A stretch of DNA of 64,000 nt from Inia geoffrensis (lineage: Eukaryota; Chordata; Mammalia; Artiodactyla; Iniidae), in assembly GCA_036417435.1 (NCBI GenBank), contig CM070905.1:68217092-68281091 (forward strand), in the 5' to 3' direction. The notes beneath the pieces were generated by a model. The model worked only from the letters and a program-made list of their open reading frames with translations. It was not told the DNA's origin and searched no databases. How positions within the stretch are numbered: the stretch's first letter is position 1; every line of letters starts with the position of its first letter. Shown here piece after piece: positions 10,126 through 20,925 of the stretch. Made by a program: the position numbers and the translations under genes.

Positions 10126-11940
10126 ATTTACTTGCAGGAAAGTGGATGTAATTCCTAAGAGGTATATAACAGATAAGTTAAGGATAAAGGCCACTGCTGA
10201 AAACTGCAAGGGAAAAAATAAGGAGCCTGGTCCTTTAAAACATCTTGATGGCCACAGCAGCTCTGAAGTGACTTCCTCCAGATGTCCTCCGGAGAAAAGA
10301 ATCCCCTAACTTGTAATTTTGTTATTGCTCCATGAAGCCGAACACAAAATAACGAAAAAATAAGGTGATAAATTCCCTAGCAACGCCTTCCTCTGAAAAC
10401 ACAAAGTCAGGGAGTCTGCAGATTCCATAATGGTGATTTCTGGCAAATATTTCACTCAATAATTTTTCCTTATGCTTAAAATTACAATGTTATATTTATA
10501 CAGAGACATGATTTCTAAAGGATTTCTGGAAAATTATCCGTTTTCACCTGATTACTTGTGATAAATTAGATATTTGGCTTTTTTTGACAGAAACAGACAG
10601 ATATTTATATCTTTATTTCAGAATGAAAAGATCTATCTGGGTTTAATAGACTTTCCTGAGGTCATGCAGCTCTCCAGAAGGGCAATCTGTGGCTCCGGGT
10701 GTGACTCCCTTATTCAACCCAGCGACATGGATATTCACTTAATGTTCCTTTTGATCACGTTCTTGTCAAGAGGTGTTTCAACATTAACTGCTGTTAATGC
10801 CATTAGCATATCGTAGTTCCTAAAACAACTAATATTATTCAGAAAGTCAGGAGAAGCTGCTGGCATCCATAATTCTACTTGTAATCTAATAGTAGGTTTC
10901 ATTTAATTAATGATGTATTTCCTAGGTGATGTTGGGAAACAAAATGATGTTGACTGGTAATTGTTAAATAAATACATCTGTCCTTATTATTTGTCCTCAA
11001 GAACAAATACAACGTTAACTGTCCTTTCTTGTAATCATATTTTCTCGAGGAGAATAAAAAATCATATTTGCTCCTTCAAGAGAATAAAATCAGTAAGTCA
11101 GCAGCTTGAGACCATAATCAGAGGCTCCTAATTCACCTACCTTAAGTTAGAAGAACCTGACTCCAAAATCGCTCAGCAAAACTACCTCAAGCCTTGATGC
11201 TACAAAGAACATCGTACAAAGTGACTACAGAACTCCCACATCAGTAAAGTAGTACTTTAAAGAGGATAAAGGGCTATATACGTCACCCTTATGAATGAAT
11301 AATATTGGTAAGTGAATTTGCAAAAGATTTCAGAGGTAAAATTACTTTCCTTCTAATGTAATATAAAAATTAAAGTCTACTCAGTATCTTCAAAAACTTA
11401 AAATTATAAGGGAAAGTAATTCCTGTTTGTCTGCTTTTTACCACTCCAAAAGAGGGCTGTAAATAGTCTATTAAGGGCCTTCTGATGGGCAGCAGAGAAA
11501 GGAGCAATCTTTTCAACAGGTTTAATTTGCTGAAGGAAGGAGCAATCCTACTGGGAAGGAGCAGGGAGCTAGAGTCTGGGGCGGAGAGGATAGCTCTAGT
11601 TGAAAGCACTAAAGGGAAATCTACAAATAAAAATAAAAGAACACATATCAAAATTGCTTCAGTAACATTTAAAATATTTGGTCATGTTTTTGCAACCTAA
11701 AAGTAAAGGCCTAATCCTTATGCAACGGAAAGTATCCTGCATTTTGGCTTGTTTGAAGATAAGTAAACACAGTTGTCATATTTCTTAGTGTATTACAGAT
11801 TACACAGACGTATAGAATTAATGAATATTAGAGACATTACTTTAATCTCTGCCTTGCACAAATCATGAACCCCTGTGAGGTATTCCTGGGATGTCCATAA
11901 TAAGAGAGGTAGTAAAATCTCAAACTGCTAAATTATCTTC
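10126..11940. other. unassigned sequence with weak old-repeat traces
   Basis: The segment near 10650-10710 (GAGGTCATGCAGCTC) weakly recalls a reversed MIR. The overlapping forward and reverse open frames at 11370-11700 show no domain. No gene is supported. Confidence 0.3.
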
Positions 11941-11944
11941 CACA

Positions 11945-12040
11945 TGCCATTCCTGAGCAGTTACTACACACGATTCAGTACTGAGTGTCCTACAGGATTT
12001 ATCATAGTGGCAAATAAAGACATACAACCCTTAAATCTTA
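11945..12040 (-). mobile_element. L2 LINE 3' fragment, antisense
   Basis: CCTGAGCAGTTACTACACAC, GTACTGAGTGTCCTACAGGA and GCAAATAAAGACATACAACCC follow the reversed L2 3' end (size and CACTG blocks, then the ATAAA block). Divergence is high. Confidence 0.4.
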
Positions 12041-12214
12041 TAATGTATACAACACTATTTGTGATAGAACACAAACTGTTAACATGCAAGGACTCACAAC
12101 TTCCTCCTCTGCTGTCTGCCCACTGATTTTTTTCCCTCTTCCCCTATCTACTGCAGAAAGAAAGTTCAGATGCCTCTTAAACTGACTTTCTGGAGAAAAG
12201 CACTAAAAAAAAAA

Positions 12215-12440
12215 TAATTACATTTCTTATGAGATATCTAAAAGAGTCAACTTCATAGAATCAAACAGTGGAATGGTTGTTGGCAGGGGCTGGGGAGAGG
12301 AAAAACAGAGTTATTAATTAAAGGGTATAAAGCTTCAGTCAAACAAGATGAATAAACTTTAGAGATCTGCTGTACAACACTGTATCTGAATCAATAATAT
12401 ACTGGACACTTAAAATTTTGTTAAAAGGCTAGATCTCAGT
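12215..12440 (+). mobile_element. old L1 3' UTR fragment
   Basis: The phrases AGTGGAATGGTTGTTGGCAG, GGGCTGGGGAGAGG, AAAGGGTATAAAGCTTCAGT and AAGATGAATAAACTTTAGAG, then CTGCTGTACAACACTG, match the 3' UTR order of older mammalian L1 subfamilies. Confidence 0.7.
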
Positions 12441-12491
12441 GTTCTTTCCGCAATAAAATAATAACATAAAAATAATTACTATCCCCAGAGG

Positions 12492-12554
12492 GGGAATACA
12501 ATACATCTGAATGGGAATATAACACATCTGAAAGGGAATATAATACATCTGAGC
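12492..12554. repeat. three 21-bp tandem units
   Basis: GGGAATACAATACATCTGAA and two variants (GGGAATATAACACATCTGAA, GGGAATATAATACATCTGAG), each with one further base, follow head to tail. The unit length is a multiple of three, so the reverse strand shows a periodic open frame, which is a by-product. Confidence 0.92.
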
Positions 12555-12875
12555 ACACCCTGTGGGGGCGTGTCATCAAAAAGAGTGAAAAGATCAAGAG
12601 TAGGCAACATAATGGAAGGGAAACCAGTGAGTGCTGTTGGAATTGGAGCGTTTCGAGGTGCTGGAGAAGGGGAGTGGACCAACAGTGTTCATATGAGTTG
12701 TGTTCAAGGGAAATGGGAATATAGATGAAAGATTCTGTTTGGGTAATCCTTTAAATTCAACTTTGCTCCAAAATAAGCTAGTTGGTCAATAGTGTTTCAC
12801 ATACAGACTTTGACTTTTTGGACATATTAGACTTTCTCACTCTTTTTACACCTGTGAAGGTGGCCTCATCTCCAT

Positions 12876-12917
12876 CACAAACACAAACACAAACACACAA
12901 ACACACACACACACACA
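12876..12917. repeat. (CA)n/(CAAA) compound microsatellite
   Basis: Alternating ACAAAC and CA units ending in nine uninterrupted CA pairs. Confidence 0.9.
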
Positions 12918-13059
12918 GCTAACCAAAGGAACTTTCCAAACATACCTGGTTCTCCTTCCCTCTGTTACATCACAGGTCCCCTTCCTCCATTCCAAGACCA
13001 GTCCCCTGACCCGTGCTTGGATCCTATCCCTTATCCATCTCTTAGGAATCACAATACAT

Positions 13060-13640
13060 TAGGAGTTTATGTCCTTTCTCTCCAGTACTTCATCCTCTGC
13101 TTCTTTATAGTCTCTTTTTCCATAACATTAAGATTCTTCAGGTATCTATAATGTAAACAAAAATCCCTTAACCTCCTGTGCTTGCAAAATATCGGCACTT
13201 TCGTTTTTACCTTTCACCCAAACTTCTTAAAAATACTGACTAGAATTTCTGACTTCATTTCCTCACTCCCTCTGACCCTACTGAAGTCTGGCTTTCTACA
13301 TCATGACTTAAAATTTTCAACTATGGTTTCTCTCTTTGCTTTCTCTACTAACTTTTACTCCCTAACCTACTGCCATCTAGAGTGCAATTTATCACTCCAT
13401 TATAACTGATATCCTCGATCCTGAGGCAAATTTGACTCTAATTTGTTTTCCTCCTTTCTTTAACACTCTTTCCTTGACTAGGATCAGACCAACTCCTAGT
13501 TTTCCTCCTATTTTTCAGGCCATTTCATCTCACTTTACTTGGTTACTCTCCTGCCTATCTCTTCAATAACGGCTTTCCTTGGAATTCTGTCCTCATACTC
13601 TTTTTTCTAACTCTACACAAGTCGGTCTGAAAAGGAAAGG
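13060..13640 (+). mobile_element. probable degraded L2 LINE (reverse transcriptase region)
   Basis: Pyrimidine-rich text with the phrase GTTTTCCTCCTATTTTTCAGGCC, followed by TTACTCTCCTGCCTATCTCTT, resembles the FSSYLSGR-type region of L2 ORF2. Reading frames are broken throughout. The 75-codon frame 13182-13409 is not a gene. Confidence 0.35.
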
Positions 13641-14060
13641 CTACTCATGTTAGGGAGATGAGACCTGATTCTAAAAACAAGAAACTACAGAAATGTTTTA
13701 AACAGCGCATCTTATTTGCATTTTAGAACAATCACTTGGACACTATGAATGATTTTTTTGGCAGGCTCAATGTTAGGAAGATATAAAGTAACTGCTGAAT
13801 TAGAACAGTAGTAATAGTAGTAGTGTGGATGCAAAGGAATATTCATGACATATTTAAGAGATAAATACTGGCTTTGATGATTGATTAATTGGGTGCTAAC
13901 TAGGAGGAAAGTATTAGAAATGACTCGTTGGTTTTGGGTTTCAGTAATTTGATTGATATGGGGCCTCCAAGTGAGATAGAATAAGAATTGGAAGTTCATC
14001 AGAGATGACAAAGTCTTCTTTGGTCCACAGTGAAGCTTTTTGCTTAACTTTTCAGTGAAA
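13641..14060. other. unassigned sequence with a 118-codon reverse open frame
   Basis: The reverse frame at 13712-14068 contains a Tyr run encoded by a TAG/TAA-type simple stretch near 13800-13825. No family is recognised, no codon bias is visible and no homologous domain stands out. I regard it as chance. Confidence 0.3.
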
Positions 14061-14064
14061 TTTA

Positions 14065-14180
14065 ACATCTAGTTTAAAAAAGTATATACAGTGAATAAAT
14101 GGACACAACTGTGTAACCAACATCCAGATTGAAAAAAAAATAGCACATTTGTGTGGTCTCCAGAAGTCCAGTCCCATCAT
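14065..14180 (+). mobile_element. old L1M 3' UTR-like fragment
   Basis: GTGAATAAATGGACACAACT, GTGTAACCAACATCCAGATTG and GTGGTCTCCAGAAGTCC recall the L1M 3' UTR phrase in which contacts such as TGTAACCACCACCCAGAT are followed by a CCAGAAG block. Confidence 0.4.
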
Positions 14181-14257
14181 AAGAAGTTGAGTTTCAGTCC
14201 TATAACATTTTCTAGTGAGTCTTCACTTGACTCAAGTGTAGGTCATACATAAAAATT

Positions 14258-14281
14258 ACACACACACACACACACAAACAC
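14258..14281. repeat. (CA)n short microsatellite
   Basis: About eleven CA units followed by AAACA. Confidence 0.9.
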
Positions 14282-14524
14282 AAAGAATAATAGCCATATC
14301 CTAAATATTATGGTAAAATATGAGATTTGACTAGAGTCACTGCCTATGTCTTTGAAAGGCTGAATGGCTAAACGCCTATTTAAAGTTATTTCTGGTATTC
14401 ATGAACTTATGTGCAACTATAATTATGTGATGGTGTGTGTTAATAACTTTTAAATAATTAAACAGTGGACTAGATCAATGGTTAATATTAAGAAGAATAT
14501 TAGAATCTTAAAACTTATGTGATA

Positions 14525-14738
14525 CGGGATTCCCTGGTGGCGCGGTGGTTGAGAGTCCGCCTGCCGATGCTGGGGACACGGGTTCGTGCCCTGGTCCGGG
14601 AAGATCCCACATGCTGCGGAGCGGCTGGGCCCGTGAGCCATGGCCCCTGAGCCTGCACATCTGGAGCCTGTGCTCCGCAACGGGAGAGGCCACAACAGTG
14701 AGAGGCCCGCATACCGCAAAAAAACAAAAAAACAAAAC
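14525..14738 (+). mobile_element. CHR SINE, short form
   Basis: It begins at CGGGATTCCCTGGTGGCGCGG and ends GCATACCGC with an AAAAAAAC tail. A perfect 11-bp target-site duplication CTTATGTGATA flanks it (14514-14524 and 14739-14749). The tRNA-like head has a GGTTCGTGCCC B-box. The clean duplication and low divergence suggest a fairly recent insertion. Confidence 0.96.
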
Positions 14739-15037
14739 CTTATGTGATATGTTGCTATGATATTAACAAAGTGATTTCTTTCAAGAATTTATCTTCCTTT
14801 TGAAAATTGGCAATCATCAATATTTAGATAAAAATTTAAAGTAAAATATGTGAATAAATTTATGGAATGTTTACATGTATATGATTATGAATAATTCAGA
14901 TTTTGCTACTTCATTATTCCAACAATGTTTATTCTTATATTATTTGATATAGGTTAAATAGAAAATCACCCAATTTTTCACTGGGAAAAAAAAAATCAAA
15001 CATGATTTGGAATAAAATAATTCTTACTTTAAACCTT

Positions 15038-15108
15038 TTGTCTGCCATTTACTAGCAGTGGAATCCCAGGGAAATTGTTTCTACTCTTTGAAGTTATGGT
15101 AAGCAATA
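15038..15108 (+). mobile_element. MIR SINE, left part
   Basis: TCTGCCATTTACTAGCAGTGG and CCCAGGGAAATTGTTTCTAC match the MIR core. The element resumes after an inserted mariner-type end at 15109-15153. Confidence 0.55.
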
Positions 15109-15153
15109 ACATCTTACAGAAAAACCCAAACGAACATTTTGGCCAACCCAATA
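15109..15153. mobile_element. mariner-type (Mariner1_BT-like) inverted-repeat half
   Basis: ACATCTTACAGAAAAACCCAAACGAAC followed by ATTTTGGCCAACCCAATA is the right half of a short mariner-derived hairpin element known in cetartiodactyls (the class that gives cattle miR-2284-like hairpins). It ends in TA, the mariner target. The matching left end (TATTGGGTTGGCC) is not present, so it is a broken copy and is unlikely to form the hairpin. Confidence 0.65.
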
Positions 15154-15215
15154 GTTTGGTGAAAGAATCAAGCTAATACCTGCAATACAGAAAGTACTCG
15201 ATAATTATTTTCTTT
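15154..15215 (+). mobile_element. MIR SINE, right part
   Basis: CTAATACCTGCAATACAGAAAGTACTCGATAATTATTTTC follows the MIR 3' end (AGTAAGTGCTCAATAAATG type). Together with 15038-15108 it makes one MIR split by the mariner-type piece. Confidence 0.45.
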
Positions 15216-15860
15216 ATTCATATTTCGACTTGCTAATGTAAAAGCGGTTACTGGAAATTTATTATAAGAAAAGTGTAAGATTTCTAACTTCATAAGATTT
15301 TTAAATACATACATGTATTATTATCTTTTAAATATATTAAAAATACTCTTCACTTGCATGTTATATACAATGTATGTCTAAATTTAAAAAAATAAAATGT
15401 TTCCTTTAGAAAAGTATCTTCATACATGAAAAGTTGATATAATTATTGGATTGTCCCTGGATTTTCCTTATCTTTTCACAAATTCTTAAAATTTAAGCAT
15501 TTAAAAATATGCCACATATTTGTTTCAAGAACTTTGTTGAGCGACACTGAGACATATTTCACTGACAGTTGTGATGAGAGATCAAAGTTATGAGAAAGTT
15601 CACACAACATGAGAAAATAACCCCAAGTCACTGAACTCCAAAGCCTTTTTCAGGATTGTTCTCCTGATCCCTGCAACACTGCCTTCTACTTCTTCCAAAT
15701 TCATAGTCTGAAAATCTCCCCATCTTTGGTTACACTCTTTTCTATAGCTTTCAACTATTCTGATAAAATCTAGTTCAATATCTGCATCCTTGACTGCTCT
15801 CTTGCTATTCAGTTCCATGTTTCCAAATCCATGTTTTATTCTGTCACACAGGTGTCATGC
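15216..15860. other. unassigned AT-rich sequence with a 72-codon reverse open frame
   Basis: The reverse frame at 15600-15818 begins MELNSKRAVKDADIELDFIR and is rich in charged residues, which is unusual for this AT-rich window. I do not recognise a family. It could be a scrap of a processed pseudogene or chance. Confidence 0.3.
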
Positions 15861-15869
15861 TGAAAATTC

Positions 15870-16270
15870 AAATCTAACATCATCTTTTCCCCCAAAATGG
15901 ATCCAGTTCAAACTGTTATTTCCATCACTGGTGCCCTCATCCTACTCCTAGCTACCCGGGTTCAGAGTTCAAGTTATTTCTGATTTTTCCCTTTTCTTCC
16001 ACTTCTAAACAATAACCCGTGCTGTCAATCTACTTGAAGCTTTTCATTTCTATTGTCCTCATCTTAGTCCAGCTTTGATCACATCCCACATAAACTACTA
16101 CAAGCATGCTCCAAATGGTTTTTCCTGCTAATAAGATGACACAATAATACAATCCATCCTAAGTACCAGTACACATTCAAACGTGATAATTACTCTATGC
16201 CATCAAAGTTCCACATCTGAGGCTTAGCTTTCAAGGCTGTTCATCCTCTGCCCACTCTAACATTTAAAAC
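15870..16270 (+). mobile_element. degraded L2 LINE (ORF2 3' region)
   Basis: CCATCACTGGTGCCCTCATC, CAATAACCCGTGCTGTCAAT, TTGTCCTCATCTTAGTCCAGC, CACATAAACTACTACAAGCATGC and CCTGCTAATAAGATGACACA follow the order of L2 ORF2 (the DYC-type block after the CATCTCTC block). It is old and frameshifted. Confidence 0.5.
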
Positions 16271-16324
16271 TTTAGCCTCTAGGAATCTATTCAATACATA
16301 CAAAATATTTAAATATAATCTGTA

Positions 16325-16682
16325 GGGACTTCTCTGGTGGTGCAGTGGTTATGAATCCACCTACCAATGCAGGAGACATGGGTTCAAGTCCTAGTCCGGG
16401 AAGACCCCACATGCCGCGGAGCAACTAAGCCCGTGCACCACAACTACTGAGACTGTGCTCTAGACCCCGTGAGCCACAACTACTGAGCCCAAGTGCCACA
16501 ACAACTGAAGCCCGCATGCCTAGAGCCCGTGCTCCACAACAAGAGAAGTCACCACAATGAGAAGCCTGCGCACCGCAACGAAGAGTAGCCCCTGCTTGCC
16601 GCAACTAGAGAAAGCCTATGTGCAGCAACGAAGACCCAACGCAGCCAAAAATAAATAAATAAGTTTGGAAAAATAAATAAAT
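16325..16682 (+). mobile_element. CHR SINE, long form (~355 bp)
   Basis: It starts at GGGACTTCTCTGGTGGTGCAG, has repeated CACAACTACTGAG modules, a GAAGAGTAGCCCCTGCTTGC block and an AATAAATAAATA tail. A perfect 14-bp duplication AAATATAATCTGTA flanks it (16311-16324 and 16683-16696). More divergence in the head (GGTTCAAGTCC B-box) fits an older subfamily. Confidence 0.95.
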
Positions 16683-16857
16683 AAATATAATCTGTATACT
16701 TCTGCTTCCACAACTCCTGTTTCCAATTAACAAGTACTTATATCTATTATGCCATTATAAAGTAACTTCACGAACACGAAACTGTTTTGAATATCCCATG
16801 TAATTATTGACCCTGCCAAATGAAGAAACATGTGTCACCTCAAAAAGAAATAGGTGA

Positions 16858-17074
16858 GGGCTTCCCTGGTGGTGCAGTGGTTGAGAGTCCGCCTGCCGAT
16901 GCAGGGGACACAGGTTCGTGCCCCGGTCCGGGAAGATCCTACTTGCCGCGGAGCGGCTGGGCCCATGAGCCATAGCCAATAAGCCTGAGCGTCCGGAGCC
17001 TGTGCTCCACAACGGGAGAGCCCACAACAATGAGAGGTCCGCGTACCGCAAAAAAAAAAAAAAAAAAAAAAAAG
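16858..17074 (+). mobile_element. CHR SINE, short form
   Basis: From GGGCTTCCCTGGTGGTGCAG to GCGTACCGC plus about 25 A. The 12-bp duplication AGAAATAGGTGA is perfect (16846-16857 and 17075-17086). The long pure A tail suggests a recent copy. Confidence 0.96.
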
Positions 17075-17086
17075 AGAAATAGGTGA

Positions 17087-20000
17087 CAAGAAATTTAAAT
17101 CACCTGGATATTTCATATTCAATAGCAATAAAAATCATGACAATTATATATTTATAGTACATGAAAATAAACTTGAGTTGAAAAAGTAAAAAAATGTTAA
17201 TTATATTCTTTGTATGTTTAATGAACAGTAATAACCACAGTCAAATTTTGCAGAAGTAAAACTATCACATATAGAGACATAACCGTTTTCAATACGTCTA
17301 CTTTGAATGCTTAACCTATGCAAACACTTTTTGCCTAGTGTTGCTACTTCTGATAAAATCATTTTATATCAATGTGTTTAACAAAATGGTTCTATGATTA
17401 AGCAGACAAATGTTCAATTACGTTTATTTGAATAAATTACGGATTAAAAATGAGTTTCATGTTCCACATTGCTGTTTGAAAACTAAAAAGAACTTTCTAT
17501 GTCTCTGGACTTAATTCACCATGAAAAGTTCCACATATAAAACTATCATTTTTAACTCTAGGTACAAAAAAAAATCATCACAGAATTACATATTGTGGCT
17601 ATTTACTCATCAGGGCAAATAAACAGAAATGTGATCTTAATCAAATACCATAATCCAATACAAGAGCTATAAATACATGAATGGGCAAAAAGTTCCATAG
17701 TATTTTGGCATCAACATATTAGTGTCAATCTTTTAAGGGCTTTGAAGGTTCAAACATATAAAAATGCTCTTCAACTAAAATTGTATATTCTCCCTGCTTA
17801 GAGAAGATGTATGACTAAAATGTACTGTCTTATAAAAGTTTTCCTTTAAAGAATGAATTTTCTACTACATTCAGTATTTTATCTCATTTACTTTTTACCA
17901 TTTAATCTTATATGGTAATGTGGCATTTTAGTTTATTTAGTGCTTTATAAAATGACAAGATTTTTGATGTCTTACTCAAAATGTATGCACAGTTTAAGAC
18001 AAACCATATTTAATACTTCAAATGGGATAATTTTTTTCCTGCTTTGTGCTGATCTTAATTCAGGACCCCACTATCTAAAAGAGGTACAAAATTTCTGTTT
18101 TTACCAATATAAGAATATAAATTTAATCTAAACTTTGTTCACCTCTTTTCAAATAAACATTTATAAAAATGGTTTTCAATTAAAAATTATAACCACCTAA
18201 AATTAGTCTCATAAACAAAATATTATGGGGCACCTTGGACTGAAATGTTTTGCTAGGCAAAACATCACTGACTCTCTGGCATCAAACATGCAAAGTGAAC
18301 AGAAGAATGAAAGCGCGTATGACTTTCTAAAGATATTCAAAATTATACATTTGTAAAACAGCACTTTGCTTCCATGATTTAGTTAAATCATTTTCTATAT
18401 GTCAAATTATATGCTATTCTTTCCCTCTAACATGAAATGAAAAAAAAATACAGATACTAAACCAGTATCTAGTACTACTAGTGTTTGCAAGCCTAGTGGA
18501 TGTACGCGATATGGCTTCATAATAAACAGTTATCTTCCCATAATTAGCAATATTGGTTCAACAAACAAACAGCTCTTGAGAAAGGCAAAGGTATTAAGAG
18601 GTAGTTTAAGTCAAATTTGATATTATTCTCGATATCTACCACAATCAAATTATTTATTTTTGTTGTTTAAATGAAAAGTCCAAATACATTCCTATTATAT
18701 TTCAAGTTGACCTGTGAACATCTAGATGCAGTTGCCACTAATTAGTGGCACCACAGAATCCAGAAACAAGACTTTCCTGATACACACAATGGAAAAGACT
18801 TTAATAAGTGAATACCTAAGAATCTATAATACCATTACACAAAGAGAACTATAATAATAGTCAACAAATGGCTTTTTAAAAATGTACTATTGGTCACTAA
18901 ATACACTGCCATTATAACAAAAAACCTTTTGTGCTTTAAAAGGGTATGTTTCTCTCAGTAAAATATTTATGCTTTATAAATTACCAGACTATATAGCTCA
19001 TCCACAACAATTTCACCGTTATTGCATAAAATAGTAAATTATTTCTTTTAAATTATTAATTCAATAGAAAAAAGAATTTTTCAGGCTTATAGTCTTTTGA
19101 AAGGACAGAAAAATAGATGAAACAAAACCAAAATGACAATTTCAGCATTTAAAATTTACAAATGATAATTCAAACAAATGTTATGACATTTAAGATAATG
19201 AAACCCTTCATTTATTCTGCTATCTGGTATCAGTTTTATTTCACATATAAGGAGTCAGAACAGATGTCCAAATATTGTAATGCCAAAAGAGAGTTAGGGC
19301 ATATCTTGATTAATACCCTCAGAGGAGCCTGTGGTGTCTCTTTAAAACTGGCATGCATTACCTCAAAACAACTATTTAAATCCATTCTAGGAAATATAGT
19401 TAGACAAAGCATTCCAGAGACAAAAAGAAAACAACAAAGCTCAGTATAATCCTTTTAGCAATGTGAGTTGCATCTTATTGACAGACCATTCATTGCAATC
19501 AGCAAATGATTAATTGCAAACTTGTTGCTAAATTGACCACACTCAAAAAAAGAGACAAGCTTCAGGCTACTGTTAAAGAGGAAAAACTTATGTTAAAAAT
19601 GATTGGGGACTTTTTGCAGGGAGTTAATTCTAATCAATATGCTTGTTGACTACACAGTAGAATAATGACTTCCTTAAATAGGAGAGGTACCCATTATTGT
19701 AGACGTTGAAATTAATATTTAACCTACTGACTTGCAATTTTTAAAAATTTATTGAAGTAGCATTTTCTTGCCTTACCTTTAATAAACAGTTCTTGTTTTA
19801 TAAAACATGTGCAAAAGATTTGTTTTCCTATTTCAAATGTAGATTGCAGACGTAATGCCCATATGGTCAAACTTATAATAACTGCCTGAAGCAATTTGTT
19901 CTTGGATTTTTAAAGATAAACCTCAGTGGCATATTAAAAATATAAAAGGTGATACGATAGTACGATGGATGAGTATTTGTCTCTCAGAAACAAATGGCTT

Positions 20001-20130
20001 TTATTTCTTTACAAACAGAGCACCTTTAGGGTTCTTTTATTCAAATCAGAGTGTTTCAGGCACAAAAAGAATGATGCAGTGGTATATTATTATAGATACT
20101 TTGTTCAAAATGACCATTTTCATAAGACTA
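17087..20130. other. repeat-poor AT-rich block
   Basis: In about 3 kb I can name no SINE, LINE, LTR or DNA element, although the rest of the window has one every 1-2 kb. Short open frames at 17940-18131 and 19162-19449 show no domain. Notable small structures are a hairpin at 18245-18265 (9-bp stem, 3-base loop) and an 18-bp perfect palindrome at 18733-18750. It may hold conserved non-coding sequence, which is an inference from the lack of insertions. Confidence 0.4.
18733..18750. repeat. 18-bp perfect palindrome around TAATTA
   Basis: TGCCACTAATTAGTGGCA equals its own reverse complement. The centre TAATTA is the core bound by many homeodomain proteins. A regulatory role is not shown. Confidence 0.7.
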
Positions 20131-20134
20131 ACTT

Positions 20135-20265
20135 TCAAAGTCATTTCTTGAATAAATATTTATTGAGCACCTACTATTGGCCAAACATTGTGCTTGGTTC
20201 CAAGTTGACAACATTAAATACACTTAGACCTGTGCTTAGGGAAATCACAAAAGTTGTAAATCTCT
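20135..20265 (-). mobile_element. L2 LINE 3' end, antisense
   Basis: TTCTTGAATAAATATTTATTG, then GAGCACCTACTATTGGCCAAAC, ATTGTGCTTGGTTCC and AACATTAAATACACTTAGACC, is the reversed L2 3' end with typical order. The open frames at 19965-20339 run across it and are not genes. Confidence 0.75.
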
Positions 20266-20495
20266 ACTTCCCTGTCTTATTTTTCTTTGAGCCTCACTGG
20301 GGATGCAACAGTGACAAAGAGGCAGGAACAATACTCTGAAGTTCTTGGGAAGAGTAGAAGCAGTATTTTTTGCAATAAAACTGAAAATAGAAGATGAGCA
20401 GAGTTGCTTCAGATATTTACAGAAGTTCAATTACTACTAAAATTATGTTGGTGATTATGCAATTCTATTTTCAGGTAAGGTATCAAAAATCAATA

Positions 20496-20573
20496 CACCT
20501 AATAGGAATGTATTTCTAAAAATGTGTGAGGGTGCACCTAATAGGAATGTGTTTCTAAAAATGTGTGAGGGTG
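20496..20573. repeat. 39-bp tandem duplication
   Basis: Two 39-bp units starting CACCTAATAGGAATG and ending TGTGTGAGGGTG lie head to tail and differ at one base (TATTTC against TGTTTC). The low divergence indicates a recent local duplication. It makes a repeated SHIFRNTFLLG in a reverse open frame, which is a by-product. Confidence 0.93.
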
Positions 20574-20925
20574 CTTCAAGATATAGACTGTACAAGGCAG
20601 GAGAGTGGTATGAAAAGTGAAAATCTTTAGTTTTCAACACTAGCCCTCCATGTTGACATTAAATTATTCTTCTGGGAAAACTACACCAAACTCTGAATTC
20701 CATTCCCCACAATACAGAGAATGTCTTCTTTGGTCAACACTATGCTCCTGGGTTCTTCAAACAGGGCAACTTAACAAAATGTGTCACTATATTCCCTAGT
20801 ACACATCTAGACAGGCACAAGTGAGCTTAAAGAGCCTCTGCTACATAAGAGAACACCAAATGACCCAGAGCTTATAGGCAAGAATTGGAACATGACAGGA
20901 TCACCAAGAATAATAACCAGAGAAA

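Noticed and set aside
12492..12554. CRISPR-like spaced repeats
   Set aside because: The units are directly adjacent with no spacers and the genome is a mammal.
13712..14068. 118-codon reverse open frame
   Set aside because: It contains a simple-sequence Tyr run and no domain. Stop-poor chance frames of this size are not rare over six frames in 64 kb.
15060..15099. Acceptor and donor pair near 15058 and 15099
   Set aside because: The segment is MIR core sequence, which often mimics splice sites.
16858..17074. tRNA gene signal in CHR heads (A- and B-box)
   Set aside because: The heads are SINE sequences without an intact cloverleaf, followed by SINE body and A tail. No true tRNA gene was seen in the window.
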